Part shown: positions 9,507 through 19,037 of the stretch, piece by piece | Position numbering within the stretch: position 1 is the first letter of the stretch | Layout of the letters: each line of letters begins with the position of its first letter | Assembly (NCBI GenBank): GCA_001802455.1 | Contig: MGXZ01000022.1 | Coordinates: 1-64,000, forward strand | DNA: 64,000 nucleotides | Direction of reading: 5' to 3' | Source: Gammaproteobacteria bacterium RIFCSPHIGHO2_12_FULL_39_24 | Lineage (GTDB): Bacteria; Pseudomonadota; Gammaproteobacteria; Coxiellales; Coxiellaceae | Made by a program: the position numbers and the translations under genes | Notes under the pieces: generated by a model | The model's database searches: none | Told to the model about the DNA's origin: nothing | What the model saw: the letters and a program-made list of their open reading frames with translations, nothing else

Positions 9507-10835
9507 ATGAGAAGCGCAAAACTAGGATCCGGTTTACAGTCTGGTGGATTATCAGAACTGAAAAGACGACTGCTGTTTGTCTTAATTGGCATCATCGTCT
9601 TTCGAATTGGTTCTTACATTCCTGTTCCTGGTTTAAATCCGGAAGCGGTTGCGCATTTATTCCAACAAAACGAAAGTGGTTTGTTGGGCATGTTTAATAT
9701 GTTTTCCGGCGGCGCATTAAGTCGGATGACCATTTTTGCATTGGGAATTATGCCCTACATTTCTGCATCCATTATCGTGCAGATGTATGGCACTGTTTCA
9801 CCTAAGTTGATGCAACTTAAAAAAGAAGGTGAAGCAGGTAGACGTAAAATGAATCAGTACACGCGTTATTTAACGTTGGGTTTGTCGATAATCCAGGCGT
9901 TTTTTATAACGCGATGGTTGGTTGCGAGTAATACTGCGTTTGACCCGAATTTTATATTTTATTTTCAGGCGACGATTACGCTGGTAACCGGTACCATGTT
10001 CATCATGTGGCTCGGTGAACAAATGACGGAACGTGGTGTTGGAAATGGTATTTCCTTGATTATTTTTTCCGGGATTGTTGCACGTTTTCCGTCGGCAATT
10101 GCACAAGTGATGAATCAAGTGCGCCAAGGTCAAATGCAAGTGATCACGTTAATTTTGTTAATTGTTTTGGTGACGGCAGTGACGTTGGTGGTAGTGTATT
10201 TTGAACGCGCGCAACGTCGAATCGCCATTAATTATGCAAAACGGCAACAAGGTAATAAATTATATGCGGCACAAACTAGCCATCTGCCGCTAAAAATTAA
10301 TATGGCGGGTGTGATTCCCCCTATTTTTGCGCAGAGTATTATTCTGTTTCCAGGCGCAATTGCAAAATTTATCGGAACAGCGAAAGGAATGGGTTGGTTA
10401 AATGATTTTTCGTTAGCCATGTCATTTGGTCAACCGGCTTACATGATTGTGTTTGCTTTTGCCGTGATTTTTTTCAGCTTTTTTTATACGGCATTGGTTT
10501 TTAATCCGAAAGAAACCGCTGAAAATTTAAAACAGCAGGGTGCTTTTATTCCGGGCATTAGACCGGGAGAGCAAACAGCGAATTATATCGACACCATCAT
10601 GACACGGTTAACATTAGTGGGTTCGATTTATTTGGCATTAGTTGCTTTGTTGCCGGAGTTTTTAATTGTTGGTTGGAATGTACCATTTTATTTTGGCGGC
10701 ACATCATTACTGATTGTCGTGGTTGTGTTGATGGATTTTATGGCTCAAGTGCAAGCGCATTTAATGAGTCATCAGTATGAGTCTTTGATGAAAAAAACCA
10801 AATCAAAAGGCTCAAAAATGGGATTGATTCGATAG
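9507..10835 (+). CDS. secY: Protein translocase subunit SecY
   Basis: 442 residues, family about 443. Ten hydrophobic segments form the SecYEG channel in the inner membrane. Recognisable parts are [15 protein letters not shown] (TM1/plug region), [19 protein letters not shown]-like [34 protein letters not shown] and [11 protein letters not shown]. Standard spc-operon position before rpmJ. The start ATGAGAAGC lies just after the GGATAAC array and has no strong ribosome-binding site. Confidence 0.97.
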   Translation: MRSAKLGSGLQSGGLSELKRRLLFVLIGIIVFRIGSYIPVPGLNPEAVAHLFQQNESGLLGMFNMFSGGALSRMTIFALGIMPYISASIIVQMYGTVSPKLMQLKKEGEAGRRKMNQYTRYLTLGLSIIQAFFITRWLVASNTAFDPNFIFYFQATITLVTGTMFIMWLGEQMTERGVGNGISLIIFSGIVARFPSAIAQVMNQVRQGQMQVITLILLIVLVTAVTLVVVYFERAQRRIAINYAKRQQGNKLYAAQTSHLPLKINMAGVIPPIFAQSIILFPGAIAKFIGTAKGMGWLNDFSLAMSFGQPAYMIVFAFAVIFFSFFYTALVFNPKETAENLKQQGAFIPGIRPGEQTANYIDTIMTRLTLVGSIYLALVALLPEFLIVGWNVPFYFGGTSLLIVVVVLMDFMAQVQAHLMSHQYESLMKKTKSKGSKMGLIR

Positions 10836-10862
10836 TTAATTGGTTTTAGTTGTGGAGTGGTT

Positions 10863-10976
10863 ATGAAAGTTCGTGCATCGATTAAAAAAATTTGCCGCAA
10901 GTGCAAAATTATCCGTCGCAATGGATCGGTTCGTGTCATTTGTGAAGACAGCAGGCACAAACAACGTCAAGGTTAA
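10863..10976 (+). CDS. rpmJ: 50S ribosomal protein L36
   Basis: 37 residues, [20 protein letters not shown] followed by [17 protein letters not shown]. The zinc ligands Cys11, Cys14, Cys27 and His32 are all present, so this is the zinc-binding form. It lies between secY and rpsM as in other Gammaproteobacteria, preceded by GGAG (10854-10857). Confidence 0.95.
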   Translation: MKVRASIKKICRKCKIIRRNGSVRVICEDSRHKQRQG

Positions 10977-11067
10977 ACTTGCATTTTTTAAGAGTGAACG
11001 TTATTCTAGTCGACTTTTCGCAGGATGATGTTTTGTAGTTTTAATGGGTTAGTGTGGAGTTAAAAAT

Positions 11068-11433
11068 ATGGCGGTTGCTCGTATAGCTGGTGTGAACATT
11101 CCAGCGCAAAAGCATATCATGATTGGTTTGCGATCGATTTATGGTATTGGTATTACCCGTGCTAAGAAAATATGCGTCGCTGCAAAAATTAATCCAGAAG
11201 CAAAAGTCAGTTCATTATCCGAATCAGAATTAGATTTATTGCGTAACGAGGTCGCAAAGTTTGTCGTAGAAGGCGATTTGCGTCGTGAAGTTTCCATGCA
11301 TGTTAAACGTAAAATGGATTTGGGTTGTTATGTTGGTATTCGGCATCGCAAAGGATTGCCCGTCCGCGGACAACGTACCAGAACCAATGCGCGTACACGC
11401 AAAGGTAAACGCAAAGCAATTCGTGCTCAATAA
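11068..11433 (+). CDS. rpsM: 30S ribosomal protein S13
   Basis: 121 residues starting [20 protein letters not shown]. It has the helix-two-turn-helix region and the basic tail [20 protein letters not shown] that contacts tRNA. First gene of the alpha operon. The next gene, rpsK, is unusually far away (143 bases), because a REP-like element fills the gap. Confidence 0.97.
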   Translation: MAVARIAGVNIPAQKHIMIGLRSIYGIGITRAKKICVAAKINPEAKVSSLSESELDLLRNEVAKFVVEGDLRREVSMHVKRKMDLGCYVGIRHRKGLPVRGQRTRTNARTRKGKRKAIRAQ

Positions 11434-11499
11434 AGAGATACGCGTGAAGCGAAGCGAACAAATTTGCAGAATATTTGCAAGTATGATGAGAGTGAGAAC

Positions 11500-11544
11500 A
11501 GAGCCGCGCACGAAGCGAAACATCGTTGAGCGAAAGTAAGCGGA
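11500..11544. repeat. REP-like element (AGAACCGCGC...AAGCGGA family)
   Basis: Between rpsM and rpsK the sequence starts AGAGCCGCGCACGAAGCG and ends AAGTAAGCGGAA. The same end motifs in the same arrangement occur at 57918-57941 and, inverted, at 59973-59996 and about 50646-50682. It separates two genes normally only a few bases apart. Confidence 0.6.
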
Positions 11545-11576
11545 AAAAAAACAACTACTAAACTATAAGGTCGATA

Positions 11577-12005
11577 ATGGCAACTACAGAACCAACAGAA
11601 ACAACAGCAGCGAAGACTGCAGCATCTGCGCCTGTTAAGAAAAAAGTAAAACGCAAAATTTCTGAGGGTGTTGCACATATTCAAGCAACTTTTAACAACA
11701 CCATGGTGTCAATTAGCACACCATCGGGTGATGTTTTGTGTCAAGGTTCGGCGGGTCGTTCTGGCTTTAAAGGTTCTCGTAAAGGAACCCCTTTCGCGGC
11801 GCAATTGGCGGCGGAAACAGTAGCGAAAAAAGCGATTGAAGAATTTCAGTTGAGACGTGTTGTAATTAATGTTAGCGGTCCTGGCGCTGGAAGAGATTCA
11901 GCGGTTCGTGCATTGCGTAATTCAGGATTAGAAATTATTCGTTTGATTGATACAACCAGTTTGCCACATAACGGTTGTCGTCCACGCAAAAAAAGAAGAG
12001 TGTAA
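11577..12005 (+). CDS. rpsK: 30S ribosomal protein S11 with Thr/Ala-rich N-terminal extension
   Basis: 142 residues against the usual 129. The S11 core begins at [20 protein letters not shown] and ends [14 protein letters not shown]. It is preceded by about 24 residues rich in Thr, Ala and Glu ([20 protein letters not shown]) instead of the usual short basic lead. S11 forms part of the 30S platform. No start codon lies closer to the core with a good ribosome-binding site, so the extension is probably real. Confidence 0.95.
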   Translation: MATTEPTETTAAKTAASAPVKKKVKRKISEGVAHIQATFNNTMVSISTPSGDVLCQGSAGRSGFKGSRKGTPFAAQLAAETVAKKAIEEFQLRRVVINVSGPGAGRDSAVRALRNSGLEIIRLIDTTSLPHNGCRPRKKRRV

Positions 12006-12026
12006 ATTTTTAAGGGTTATTTTTTT

Positions 12027-12647
12027 ATGGCAAAATATTTAGGACCAAAGTGCAGATTAGCAAGACGTGAAAAAACCGATTTGGGTTTAAAGAGCGGTAT
12101 TCGCGATATTGAAACAAAATGTAAATTTGATCGCACGCCCGGTCAACATTGGCAACGTCGTGGTCGCGTAACCGATTACGCAACACAACTGCGCATGAAG
12201 CAATTAATTCGTCGTTACTATGGTGTGTTAGAAAAAAAATTCCGCTTGTATTACAAAGAAGCGGAACGTATCAAGGGATCAACCGGCGAAAATTTATTGC
12301 GCTTGTTAGAATCACGTTTGGACAATGTGGTTTATCGCATGGGTTTTGCGGTGACGCGCGCTGAAGCAAGACAATTGGTTTCGCATAAGTCTATTCTCGT
12401 GAATGGCCATGTTGTTAATATCGCTTCGTATTCAGTTAAACCAGGTGATATCGTTTCGGTTCGCGATAAAGCAAAAAAACAATTGCGTATCACAGCGGCA
12501 ATTGATTTGGCACAACAACGCGAACCATCAACATGGGTTGAAATTGACACAAAAGAATTATCAGGTGTTTATAAATCTTTTCCAGATATGGATCAGTTAC
12601 CGCCTGAGTTTAAAGTCAGCTACGTAGTGGAATTGTATTCTAAATAG
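12027..12647 (+). CDS. rpsD: 30S ribosomal protein S4
   Basis: 206 residues, the normal length. [20 protein letters not shown] at the start, an S4 RNA-binding domain around [20 protein letters not shown], and a typical C-terminal end. S4 starts 30S assembly and is the translational repressor of the alpha operon in E. coli. Confidence 0.97.
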   Translation: MAKYLGPKCRLARREKTDLGLKSGIRDIETKCKFDRTPGQHWQRRGRVTDYATQLRMKQLIRRYYGVLEKKFRLYYKEAERIKGSTGENLLRLLESRLDNVVYRMGFAVTRAEARQLVSHKSILVNGHVVNIASYSVKPGDIVSVRDKAKKQLRITAAIDLAQQREPSTWVEIDTKELSGVYKSFPDMDQLPPEFKVSYVVELYSK

Positions 12648-12680
12648 TTCGCGAAGCGATAAAACCAATAGAGGCCATCG

Positions 12681-13670
12681 ATGCAACAAGATATTTATAA
12701 AACATTTTTAACGCCGAACGCGATTCAGGTTCAAAATATTTCATCAATGCATCATCGCATTGTGCTTGAACCATTTGAACGTGGTTTTGGTCACACGTTG
12801 GGAAATGCACTGCGTAGAATTTTATTATCTTCTATGCCTGGCGCTGCAGTGGTGGAAGTGCAAATTGAAAAAGTACTGCATGAATACAGTACGATTGAAG
12901 GTGTGCGCGAAGATGTTGTGGATATTTTGTTAAATCTAAAAGGATTATCTTTTCGCTTAACCGATTTATCCGAAATTACTTTGACACTGCGAAAAAAAGG
13001 TCATGGTGCTGTCACGGGTGCGGATATTACACTTGAAAATGGGGTTGAAATTATTAATCCTGATCACGTTATTGCGCACTTAACACAAGATGGCGAAATC
13101 AACATGACATTGAAAATCATGATGGGTCGTGGATATCAACCCGCAACAACACGCGAATTGGTTTATCAAAACACACGTCCAATCGGTGTGTTGGTTTTAG
13201 ACGCATCATTTTCTCCTGTAAAACGCGTTGCTTATTCTGTTGAAAATGCGCGTGTAGAAAATCGCACTGACTTGGATAAATTGATTATTGATTTGGAAAC
13301 CGATGGAACATTGGATCCAGAAGAAGCTATTCGTTATTCAGCGGCAATCATGCAACAACAATTGTCTTCATTCGTTGATTTGCAGCACGAAATTGCAACA
13401 CGTCCACGTCAACATAAAAATCAAGTTGATCCTTTGTTGTTACGACCTGTTGATGATTTGGAATTAACAGTACGCGCAGCAAATTGCTTGAAAGCAGAAA
13501 ATATTTATTACATTGGTGATTTGGTTCAACGATCAGAACATGATTTATTGAAAACACCCAATTTAGGAAAAAAATCATTACTCGAAATTAAAAGTGTGTT
13601 GGCGCAACGTGGTTTGTCATTGGGCATGAACATCGAGCCATGGCCACCAGCTGAATTAGATAATAAGTAA
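12681..13670 (+). CDS. rpoA: RNA polymerase subunit alpha
   Basis: 329 residues, the same length as the E. coli protein. The N-terminal assembly domain contains [20 protein letters not shown]. The C-terminal DNA- and activator-binding domain contains [20 protein letters not shown] and [20 protein letters not shown]. In the alpha operon between rpsD and rplQ. Confidence 0.98.
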   Translation: MQQDIYKTFLTPNAIQVQNISSMHHRIVLEPFERGFGHTLGNALRRILLSSMPGAAVVEVQIEKVLHEYSTIEGVREDVVDILLNLKGLSFRLTDLSEITLTLRKKGHGAVTGADITLENGVEIINPDHVIAHLTQDGEINMTLKIMMGRGYQPATTRELVYQNTRPIGVLVLDASFSPVKRVAYSVENARVENRTDLDKLIIDLETDGTLDPEEAIRYSAAIMQQQLSSFVDLQHEIATRPRQHKNQVDPLLLRPVDDLELTVRAANCLKAENIYYIGDLVQRSEHDLLKTPNLGKKSLLEIKSVLAQRGLSLGMNIEPWPPAELDNK

Positions 13671-13679
13671 GAGGTCATC

Positions 13680-14060
13680 ATGCATCATCGAAAATCAGGA
13701 AAAAAATTAAGTCGTCACACAGCGCATCGCAAAGCAATGTTTAGCAATATGTCCGCATCGTTGTTGAAAAATGAATTAATCAAAACAACTTTAATTAAAG
13801 CAAAAGAATTACGTCGTTATGTTGAACCGTTAATTACGCTTGCAAAAAATGATAGCGTTGCTAATCGTCGTTTGGCTTTCGATCGTTTGCGCGATAAAGA
13901 AGCGGTTGCACGTTTGTTTACTCACATTGCGCCGCGTCACACGAAACGTCCCGGTGGATACTTGCGTGTGATGAAATGTGGATTTCGTGCGGGTGATCAA
14001 GCACCAATGGCGTACATTGAAATCGTAGATCGTCAACAATCAGAAGCGAAAAGTGCGTAG
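13680..14060 (+). CDS. rplQ: 50S ribosomal protein L17
   Basis: 126 residues starting [20 protein letters not shown], family about 127. It normally ends the alpha operon. Here the next reading frame starts inside its last codons, so at least two more genes appear to be attached to this operon. Confidence 0.97.
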   Translation: MHHRKSGKKLSRHTAHRKAMFSNMSASLLKNELIKTTLIKAKELRRYVEPLITLAKNDSVANRRLAFDRLRDKEAVARLFTHIAPRHTKRPGGYLRVMKCGFRAGDQAPMAYIEIVDRQQSEAKSA

Positions 14061-14889
14061 TCTAGCCTCACTTGTTGATGTATCTCGCCATTTTGTTTTT
14101 TCATCGCTTCAATTTATTTATAATCATTTTCCCCGCGAAAAATTAGCGAAAGGCGTTGGTTTTGTTAGAGACTGGTACGTCATTCCGGGTGGTGTTATTA
14201 TCGGGTGGCTTGCTTGGAGTACGCGCGGTGGATATAGCGATGCTCAATCTTTGGTAGCCAGCACAGCGGGCGGACCCGTTTGGAACGGATTAGATGGCTT
14301 ACACATTTTATTGTTATTGCCTGAATTGATTCGCCAAGCGAATCAATTAACTGATCGTCAACTTGAAAAAAAAATCACCCTGGTTATTGATGTGCTTTAT
14401 TCTGTTTGTCTTGAACAAATTGGCACCAATATTCCGTATAGCACCGTTGTTGCTGATGCAAAAAAAGATCCGCGAGGAATTCAAGGTGTTTTGTGGGAAT
14501 GTGATTATACATTGGGTGATCCGAAATTACTGCCTTGGATGAGTTTTTCTTTTGCGGGCGGTGAATATTGGGAAATGCTAAAATCAATGCGCGAAGCTTA
14601 TGTGTCGCATCAATCATCCGATCAACTTGCCTGTAAAAAACATCTGGTAGACACCTCGGTGCATCTGACGTGTGGATTGGGTGCGCTTTTTGCAGGGTTA
14701 TCGATGATTGCCTATCCACGCCTTTTTGTTACTGTAGCACCACTGTCTTATAGTTTATCGCTCGGAATTAGAGCAACAGCATGTGCGATGCGTTTTTTTT
14801 GTAAGCGTACTCCTGGGCAAGTGCCATTATTATCAGCAGCAGAACCAGTGATTAATGAGCAATATTCTGTGAGTGAGGTGCCATTATGA
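14053..14889 (+). CDS. Unknown protein with hydrophobic segments, overlapping rplQ
   Basis: 278 residues from a GTG that overlaps the rplQ stop by eight bases; no ATG occurs early in the frame. I do not recognise the family. A hydrophobic stretch [14 protein letters not shown] lies near residue 45. A longer hydrophobic region, containing [18 protein letters not shown], lies near residues 195-245 and could span the membrane. The middle is soluble, with [20 protein letters not shown] and several Trp. The frame ends in an ATGA overlap with the kinase gene, so the pair is probably translated together and transcribed from the alpha operon. A role as anchor or partner of the kinase is inference from position only. 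Confidence 0.7.
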   Translation: MRSLASLVDVSRHFVFSSLQFIYNHFPREKLAKGVGFVRDWYVIPGGVIIGWLAWSTRGGYSDAQSLVASTAGGPVWNGLDGLHILLLLPELIRQANQLTDRQLEKKITLVIDVLYSVCLEQIGTNIPYSTVVADAKKDPRGIQGVLWECDYTLGDPKLLPWMSFSFAGGEYWEMLKSMREAYVSHQSSDQLACKKHLVDTSVHLTCGLGALFAGLSMIAYPRLFVTVAPLSYSLSLGIRATACAMRFFCKRTPGQVPLLSAAEPVINEQYSVSEVPL

Positions 14890-16733
14890 GAAAAGTTGTT
14901 TATGAACCCAATCAAAGCGGTGGTTTAGACAGGCATCAGTCGAGGTACACCATAACGTCTCACATGCCAGCAGTGTTTCCGTATGAATTTTCAGCAGCGA
15001 AAAATTTTTTCGAAAAAAATCCAGATGCGATTAAATTTTCTTGTACTGCTGCTGTGAATGAATCGTTTAAATACGAACTTGGTAAGAAGCAAGATAAGAC
15101 CATGTTCAGTAGTGGTTCCATTTTTAATTATCAAGAAAGCCCGTTTATTACCTATCGTGATTTGGGAACGGGAGAAAGAAGATTTGAGCCATTTTGTGGG
15201 TTTAAAATAAAATTTTTATCCACACAACCATTTTCAAAACTGCCTGCAAAACAAAAGGTTTTTTTGCAAGATGATAAAGAGCAGTTTATTACACACTCGT
15301 TTTATAAAATAACGATTAATGATCAGGAGCGTATTCTTGCGCAAATGCCGCCAAGAACGTGCCTAGGACTGGGTAATTATAGTGTGGCGAAATTATTGGT
15401 TGATGAAAATGGCGAACTATTTGTGGTTAAAAAAGTATGCTTGATCAATCAGTCTGATCATGAGGCATTTAATCGCGAAGTGAAGTTTTCGAATTTTTTT
15501 GGATTATCATTAGGATCGTTTATCCTTCAAAACACCAGCCAAGGCCGCATCATTCTGCCTTATTTTCCGGATACGTTCGCATCTCTTTGTGAGAGAATAG
15601 TTCAAACAACTTATAACAGCCCCACTGATTTTATACCTATTTTTTGCAAGATACTGAACTATTTTATGCAGGCTGCAAAAAATCTTGAGTGGTGTAATGT
15701 CAAACATAGCGTAGTTCACGCTGATATCAAGCCTAATAATATTTTTATTACTCAAGATGGACAGGTGAAATTGGGTGATTTTGGATTGGCTACAGAAGCA
15801 GATCAAAATGGTTATGTTAAGATGTCACCTTGTGTTGTTATTTCGAACGATCTTATCTATGTCGCACCAGAAATCAAAAAAAATGGTGTGAAGCATTATT
15901 CCATTTATTCCGATATTTTTGCATTGGGTGAATCTTTTAAAATATTCTTAGCAAACATTTCAGCTGATTGTCATATGTTGTACGATCCATTTCCTGTTTT
16001 TAGATTAATCTTGTGTGAATTAAAAGAGCTGATTAACCAAATGATTGCTGAAGCACCAAAGAATCGCCCAACTCATACTAACATTATAGAATCTTTGAAA
16101 ATAATTATTACCAAAGCCACGCAGGCACGTGATGGAAAATATGTTCTGACCGCAGAACAGGTGAAGGCTTTTTTTATTTTTTCAGACAACGCAGAGGAAG
16201 AGAAAGAGGGTTATTGTTCTGGTAAAATAATTTTTAATTTTGTACCATCAGTGTCTTATTCAAAGGCTATTTTGAAATATCAACATCAACTTGCCGGTTT
16301 TTATGCTGTATTACCGTCACGTGAAGACGCCAGTCTCATAACAAAAGATGAAATATTATTATGTTGTGACTTCACCCGAAATCAAATTCTCAATCGAAGA
16401 ACATTTCTATCGGAATTATCCAAAGATAACAAAATAATATTTCGCGATATCATGTTGACTTATGCTGATGCACACAAACAAATGGAAGCACTGCGGAGTA
16501 GTGCTTTAGTAGGAGAATCTTTTGTGGTTAATCAACCAGAACTTGCAAAAGAAAAATCACGTCTTGAGCGCATCATTCAGTGCATCGCAGAATCAGATTT
16601 TTTTAAATCATCTGATTTAGATCCAACACACCAAACAGTTGAGAAGCTGCATGAGCTGCGAGACGAAATTGATGATGCCTCCTCCTGTGTCGCTGCTAGA
16701 ACGGAATATCATCATCAAAATCTTGCGTGTTAA
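14886..16733 (+). CDS. Eukaryotic-type Ser/Thr protein kinase, 615 residues
   Basis: A full set of protein-kinase motifs is visible: Gly-rich loop GLGNYSVAK (about 161-169), the Lys in FVVKKV (182/183), an alpha-C Glu (198), the catalytic loop [10 protein letters not shown] (278-287, Asp280, Lys282, Asn285), DFG (298-300), APE (327-329) and Asp343 of subdomain IX. Residues 1-150 and about 400-615 match nothing I know. No membrane segment was seen, so it is probably cytosolic or secreted. The start overlaps the preceding membrane-protein gene by four bases. The C-terminal region is rich in acidic residues ([11 protein letters not shown]), which would be compatible with, but does not prove, a type IV secretion effector. 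The last 38 bases overlap the end of ssb on the other strand. Confidence 0.9.
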   Translation: MRKVVYEPNQSGGLDRHQSRYTITSHMPAVFPYEFSAAKNFFEKNPDAIKFSCTAAVNESFKYELGKKQDKTMFSSGSIFNYQESPFITYRDLGTGERRFEPFCGFKIKFLSTQPFSKLPAKQKVFLQDDKEQFITHSFYKITINDQERILAQMPPRTCLGLGNYSVAKLLVDENGELFVVKKVCLINQSDHEAFNREVKFSNFFGLSLGSFILQNTSQGRIILPYFPDTFASLCERIVQTTYNSPTDFIPIFCKILNYFMQAAKNLEWCNVKHSVVHADIKPNNIFITQDGQVKLGDFGLATEADQNGYVKMSPCVVISNDLIYVAPEIKKNGVKHYSIYSDIFALGESFKIFLANISADCHMLYDPFPVFRLILCELKELINQMIAEAPKNRPTHTNIIESLKIIITKATQARDGKYVLTAEQVKAFFIFSDNAEEEKEGYCSGKIIFNFVPSVSYSKAILKYQHQLAGFYAVLPSREDASLITKDEILLCCDFTRNQILNRRTFLSELSKDNKIIFRDIMLTYADAHKQMEALRSSALVGESFVVNQPELAKEKSRLERIIQCIAESDFFKSSDLDPTHQTVEKLHELRDEIDDASSCVAARTEYHHQNLAC

Positions 16734-17151
16734 CGGGCGCGGTTGTTGCTGCCGCCGTTTTTTGTGTAGTGGTAGTAGCAGTAGTATTTGCTGTGTCGAC
16801 AGATTGCGTTGCACCACGACCATCCAGCATTTGCATTTCATCCGCAATAATTTCAGTGGTGTACTTCTCAACATTATTTTTATCCGTCCATTTACGCGTT
16901 CTGAGCGAACCCTCGACATACACTTTCGAGCCTTTTTTCAAATATTCACTGACAATTTCAGCAAGACGATTGAAAAATACAACGCGATGCCATTCTGTGC
17001 GTTCTTGCATTTCACCAGTTTGTTTGTCTTTCCATCCTGTGCTAGTCGCAATGTTAACGGTTACCACTGCATTATTATTTGGTGTGTAACGCACTTCAGG
17101 ATCTGCGCCGAGATTGCCGATTAAAATTACTTTGTTAATTCCGCGAGCCAT
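16696..17151 (-). CDS. ssb: Single-stranded DNA-binding protein
   Basis: 151 residues. OB fold at about 1-110 ([20 protein letters not shown], then [20 protein letters not shown] and [20 protein letters not shown]), a Thr/Ala/Gln-rich linker, and the acidic tip DDDIPF that recruits repair and replication partners. It is the second gene of an MFS-ssb pair on the minus strand, 43 bases after the MFS stop, with AAGGAAAC as ribosome-binding site. Its 3' end overlaps the kinase gene tail to tail. Confidence 0.97.
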   Translation of the reverse strand: MARGINKVILIGNLGADPEVRYTPNNNAVVTVNIATSTGWKDKQTGEMQERTEWHRVVFFNRLAEIVSEYLKKGSKVYVEGSLRTRKWTDKNNVEKYTTEIIADEMQMLDGRGATQSVDTANTTATTTTQKTAAATTAPVNTQDFDDDIPF

Positions 17152-17194
17152 TTTTGTTTCCTTGTTTTGATTGTTGTTCTTCTTCTTCTCACAT

Positions 17195-18385
17195 TCACAT
17201 TTCTTGCGTTAGATTACCCGCATTAATTGCATTGCGCAATTCGGGTTTTGCAATTATCAACCAGGTTGCTGCAATGGCGGCGCACAATACAAAAACACCT
17301 GATAATCCCGCGTGTGAAAAAATAAATCCACCGAGGCTGCCGCCCACAAAAATACCTAAGAATTGTGATGAAGAATAAAGCCCCATCGCCGCCCCTTTAT
17401 TTTTAACGGGTGCGAACTTGGAAACCAGTGAAGGCAATAATGCTTCTAACACAGTAAATGCAGTAAAAAAAACAAATAATAAAAACGCCGTGATGTTGAT
17501 ATTACGGTGAAAAAAATATAAACCCACTTGCACCAACAAAATGGCAAAAATGGACGATAAAAATATTTCTCTGATTTTTCGTTTGCGTTCTGCGTGCATG
17601 ATTACAGGTAGTGCAACGATAAATGATACAATTAATACCGTCAAATACAGCATTATTTGGTGCGATTCTGATAATTGCATTTTACGTGTCAGTAAAATAG
17701 GAATAGCGATAAATAAGGCGGTTAAGATTACATGGAGTGAGAAAATACCGATATTTAATTTTCGTATTGGCGTATTATGCAACAGCGATGAAAATCTTTC
17801 AGTGATATTATCACTGGTTTTTAAGGGTGAAAGTGGTTTTGGAATAAACGTTAATAATACGATGCCGACCAATGCGAGTATCGCGGTTGCCCAAAAAATT
17901 CCAGATAAATGAAACCAGTGATTTAACAGGGGGCCTATGATCATGGCGATCGTAAATGCAAAACCAATCGCCAATCCAATAACTGCCATCGCTTTTCCAC
18001 GTGATGCATCGTGCGTTAAATCGGCAACCAACGCGAGTACGGTGCTGCCGATAGCACCTGCGCCTTGGAGTGCACGTCCTAGCATTAACAGGTAAATGGA
18101 ATGAGATAATGCGCAAATGATGCTACCCAAAATTAATAAGCATAATCCTGCGAAAATCACGGGTTTTCTGCCAATGTAGTCGGACAATAATCCAAAGGGG
18201 ATTTGAAATAACGCTTGTGTTAAACCATAAATGCCTAATGTGATGCCAATTAAAGTTGCCGTCGCACCGGGTACTTGCGCGGCATACACTGAAAATACCG
18301 GCAAAATCATAAATAAGCCGAGCATGCGAATGGACATGATGCTGGCGAGTGCGGCAATAGGAAAAATGGTTTTTTGTTCTGACAT
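17195..18385 (-). CDS. MFS transporter, DHA1-like (drug efflux type)
   Basis: 396 residues from the ATG at 18385 ([20 protein letters not shown]), which has AAGGAA upstream. About 12 hydrophobic segments are present. The loop between TM2 and TM3 reads [16 protein letters not shown], the classic MFS motif A, and [13 protein letters not shown] follows. Substrate unknown. In Pseudomonas an MFS gene of this kind sits between uvrA and ssb, and here it keeps its place next to ssb. Confidence 0.9.
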   Translation of the reverse strand: MSEQKTIFPIAALASIMSIRMLGLFMILPVFSVYAAQVPGATATLIGITLGIYGLTQALFQIPFGLLSDYIGRKPVIFAGLCLLILGSIICALSHSIYLLMLGRALQGAGAIGSTVLALVADLTHDASRGKAMAVIGLAIGFAFTIAMIIGPLLNHWFHLSGIFWATAILALVGIVLLTFIPKPLSPLKTSDNITERFSSLLHNTPIRKLNIGIFSLHVILTALFIAIPILLTRKMQLSESHQIMLYLTVLIVSFIVALPVIMHAERKRKIREIFLSSIFAILLVQVGLYFFHRNINITAFLLFVFFTAFTVLEALLPSLVSKFAPVKNKGAAMGLYSSSQFLGIFVGGSLGGFIFSHAGLSGVFVLCAAIAATWLIIAKPELRNAINAGNLTQEM

Positions 18386-18398
18386 AACGAGTTCCTTC

Positions 18399-18528
18399 AA
18401 TGAATTAAGAGCAAAATTAAAAGCGCGAGTGGGAAATTGGTGCGTGCTTGTTTTTGTGTCATTTTCACGAAAAACAAGCACGCCCCAAGTCGCCCACGAG
18501 TAAATGCAAATTCAGCTCTTAATTCATT
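18399..18528. repeat. Long palindromic element, 130 bp
   Basis: The terminal arms AATGAATTAAGAGC (18399-18412) and GCTCTTAATTCATT (18515-18528) are perfect complements. The core GTGCTTGTTTTTGTG (18444-18458) pairs with a complementary arm at 18466-18481. It resembles the element at 57048-57194 in its ends, its CTTGTTTTTGTG core and its size, and its right end resembles 19004-19037. It lies just upstream of the MFS gene. Confidence 0.8.
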
Positions 18529-18607
18529 TCAAATTGAAGCGATTAAATCTACTGTGAATTAGAGAAATGTCAATCGCATCGCGAAAGGCTGAAAGCAGTG
18601 TGCGCTA

Positions 18608-18644
18608 TTGACGCTATCCGCGCCCATTTGCGCGTCAATTTTTT
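18608..18644 (+). terminator. Terminator-like hairpin with T6
   Basis: TTGACGC (18608-18614) and GCGTCAA (18632-18638) can pair and are followed by six T on the plus strand. No plus-strand gene ends just before it, so it either closes an unseen short RNA or blocks transcription entering the small gene at 18754. Confidence 0.4.
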
Positions 18645-18713
18645 GAATAATGTCACTATTTTTGTTTTGTTCACAGTTTGTTCACATCGTACCGAGTCTG
18701 ATTGAGTTGTTGA

Positions 18714-18753
18714 TATAATAGGCTGGTATGTAAACTTAATTAGGAGGAAAATC
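18714..18753 (+). promoter_or_regulatory. -10 box and strong Shine-Dalgarno for the small gene at 18754
   Basis: A consensus TATAAT lies at 18714-18719, with no convincing -35 upstream. AGGAGG stands about six bases before the ATG at 18754, a near-perfect Shine-Dalgarno. Together they support the short frame downstream as a real, well-translated gene. Confidence 0.55.
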
Positions 18754-18951
18754 ATGACAGATCCACACGATAAACACCCGCAAAGACATAAGAAAGAACA
18801 ACAGAAACCGTCTGCAACGCAACACTACACGGGTAATCCCGGATCTCAAACAACGGGACGACCTGGTCAGACGACGACAACACAAGGACAGCAAGGTCAG
18901 ACTCAACAAGGTCAGACTCAGCAAAAACAACCTGGAGACCGTCAAAAATAA
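18754..18951 (+). CDS. Small hydrophilic low-complexity protein, 65 residues
   Basis: MTDPHDKHPQRHKKEQQKPS followed by a Gly/Gln/Thr-rich part with tandem GQTQQ units. It has no hydrophobic segment, no Cys and no Trp, so it is expected to be disordered. I do not recognise a family. Support for a real gene: consensus TATAAT, AGGAGG, and a possible hairpin at 18966-18989 after the stop. It occupies its own space between the MFS gene and the ATPase, both on the other strand. Function unknown. Confidence 0.65.
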   Translation: MTDPHDKHPQRHKKEQQKPSATQHYTGNPGSQTTGRPGQTTTTQGQQGQTQQGQTQQKQPGDRQK

Positions 18952-18965
18952 TCTGCTGCAACAAT

Positions 18966-18989
18966 CCCAGCGGCGATTTTGTCGCTGGG
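18966..18989 (+). terminator. Possible terminator hairpin after the 65-residue gene
   Basis: CCCAGCG (18966-18972) pairs with CGCTGGG (18983-18989). The following bases are A/T-rich but without a pure T-run, so termination strength is uncertain. Confidence 0.4.
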
Positions 18990-19003
18990 TATATTAATTG
19001 TAT

Positions 19004-19037
19004 AATGCAAATTTTCAGCACTTAATTCGCATTTAAA
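19004..19037. repeat. Half copy of the palindromic element family
   Basis: AATGCAAATTTTCAGCACTT with the following AATTCGCATTTAAA closely matches the right ends of the elements at 18399-18528 and 57048-57194. It runs over the stop codon of the ATPase gene read on the minus strand (19033-19035). Confidence 0.65.

Noticed and set aside
11285-11554. Frames on both strands over the rpsM end and the following gap
   Set aside because: They cover the ribosomal gene and a REP-like element; no protein family recognised.
16639-17124. Plus-strand frames across ssb
   Set aside because: They are antisense shadows of a well-supported ssb gene.
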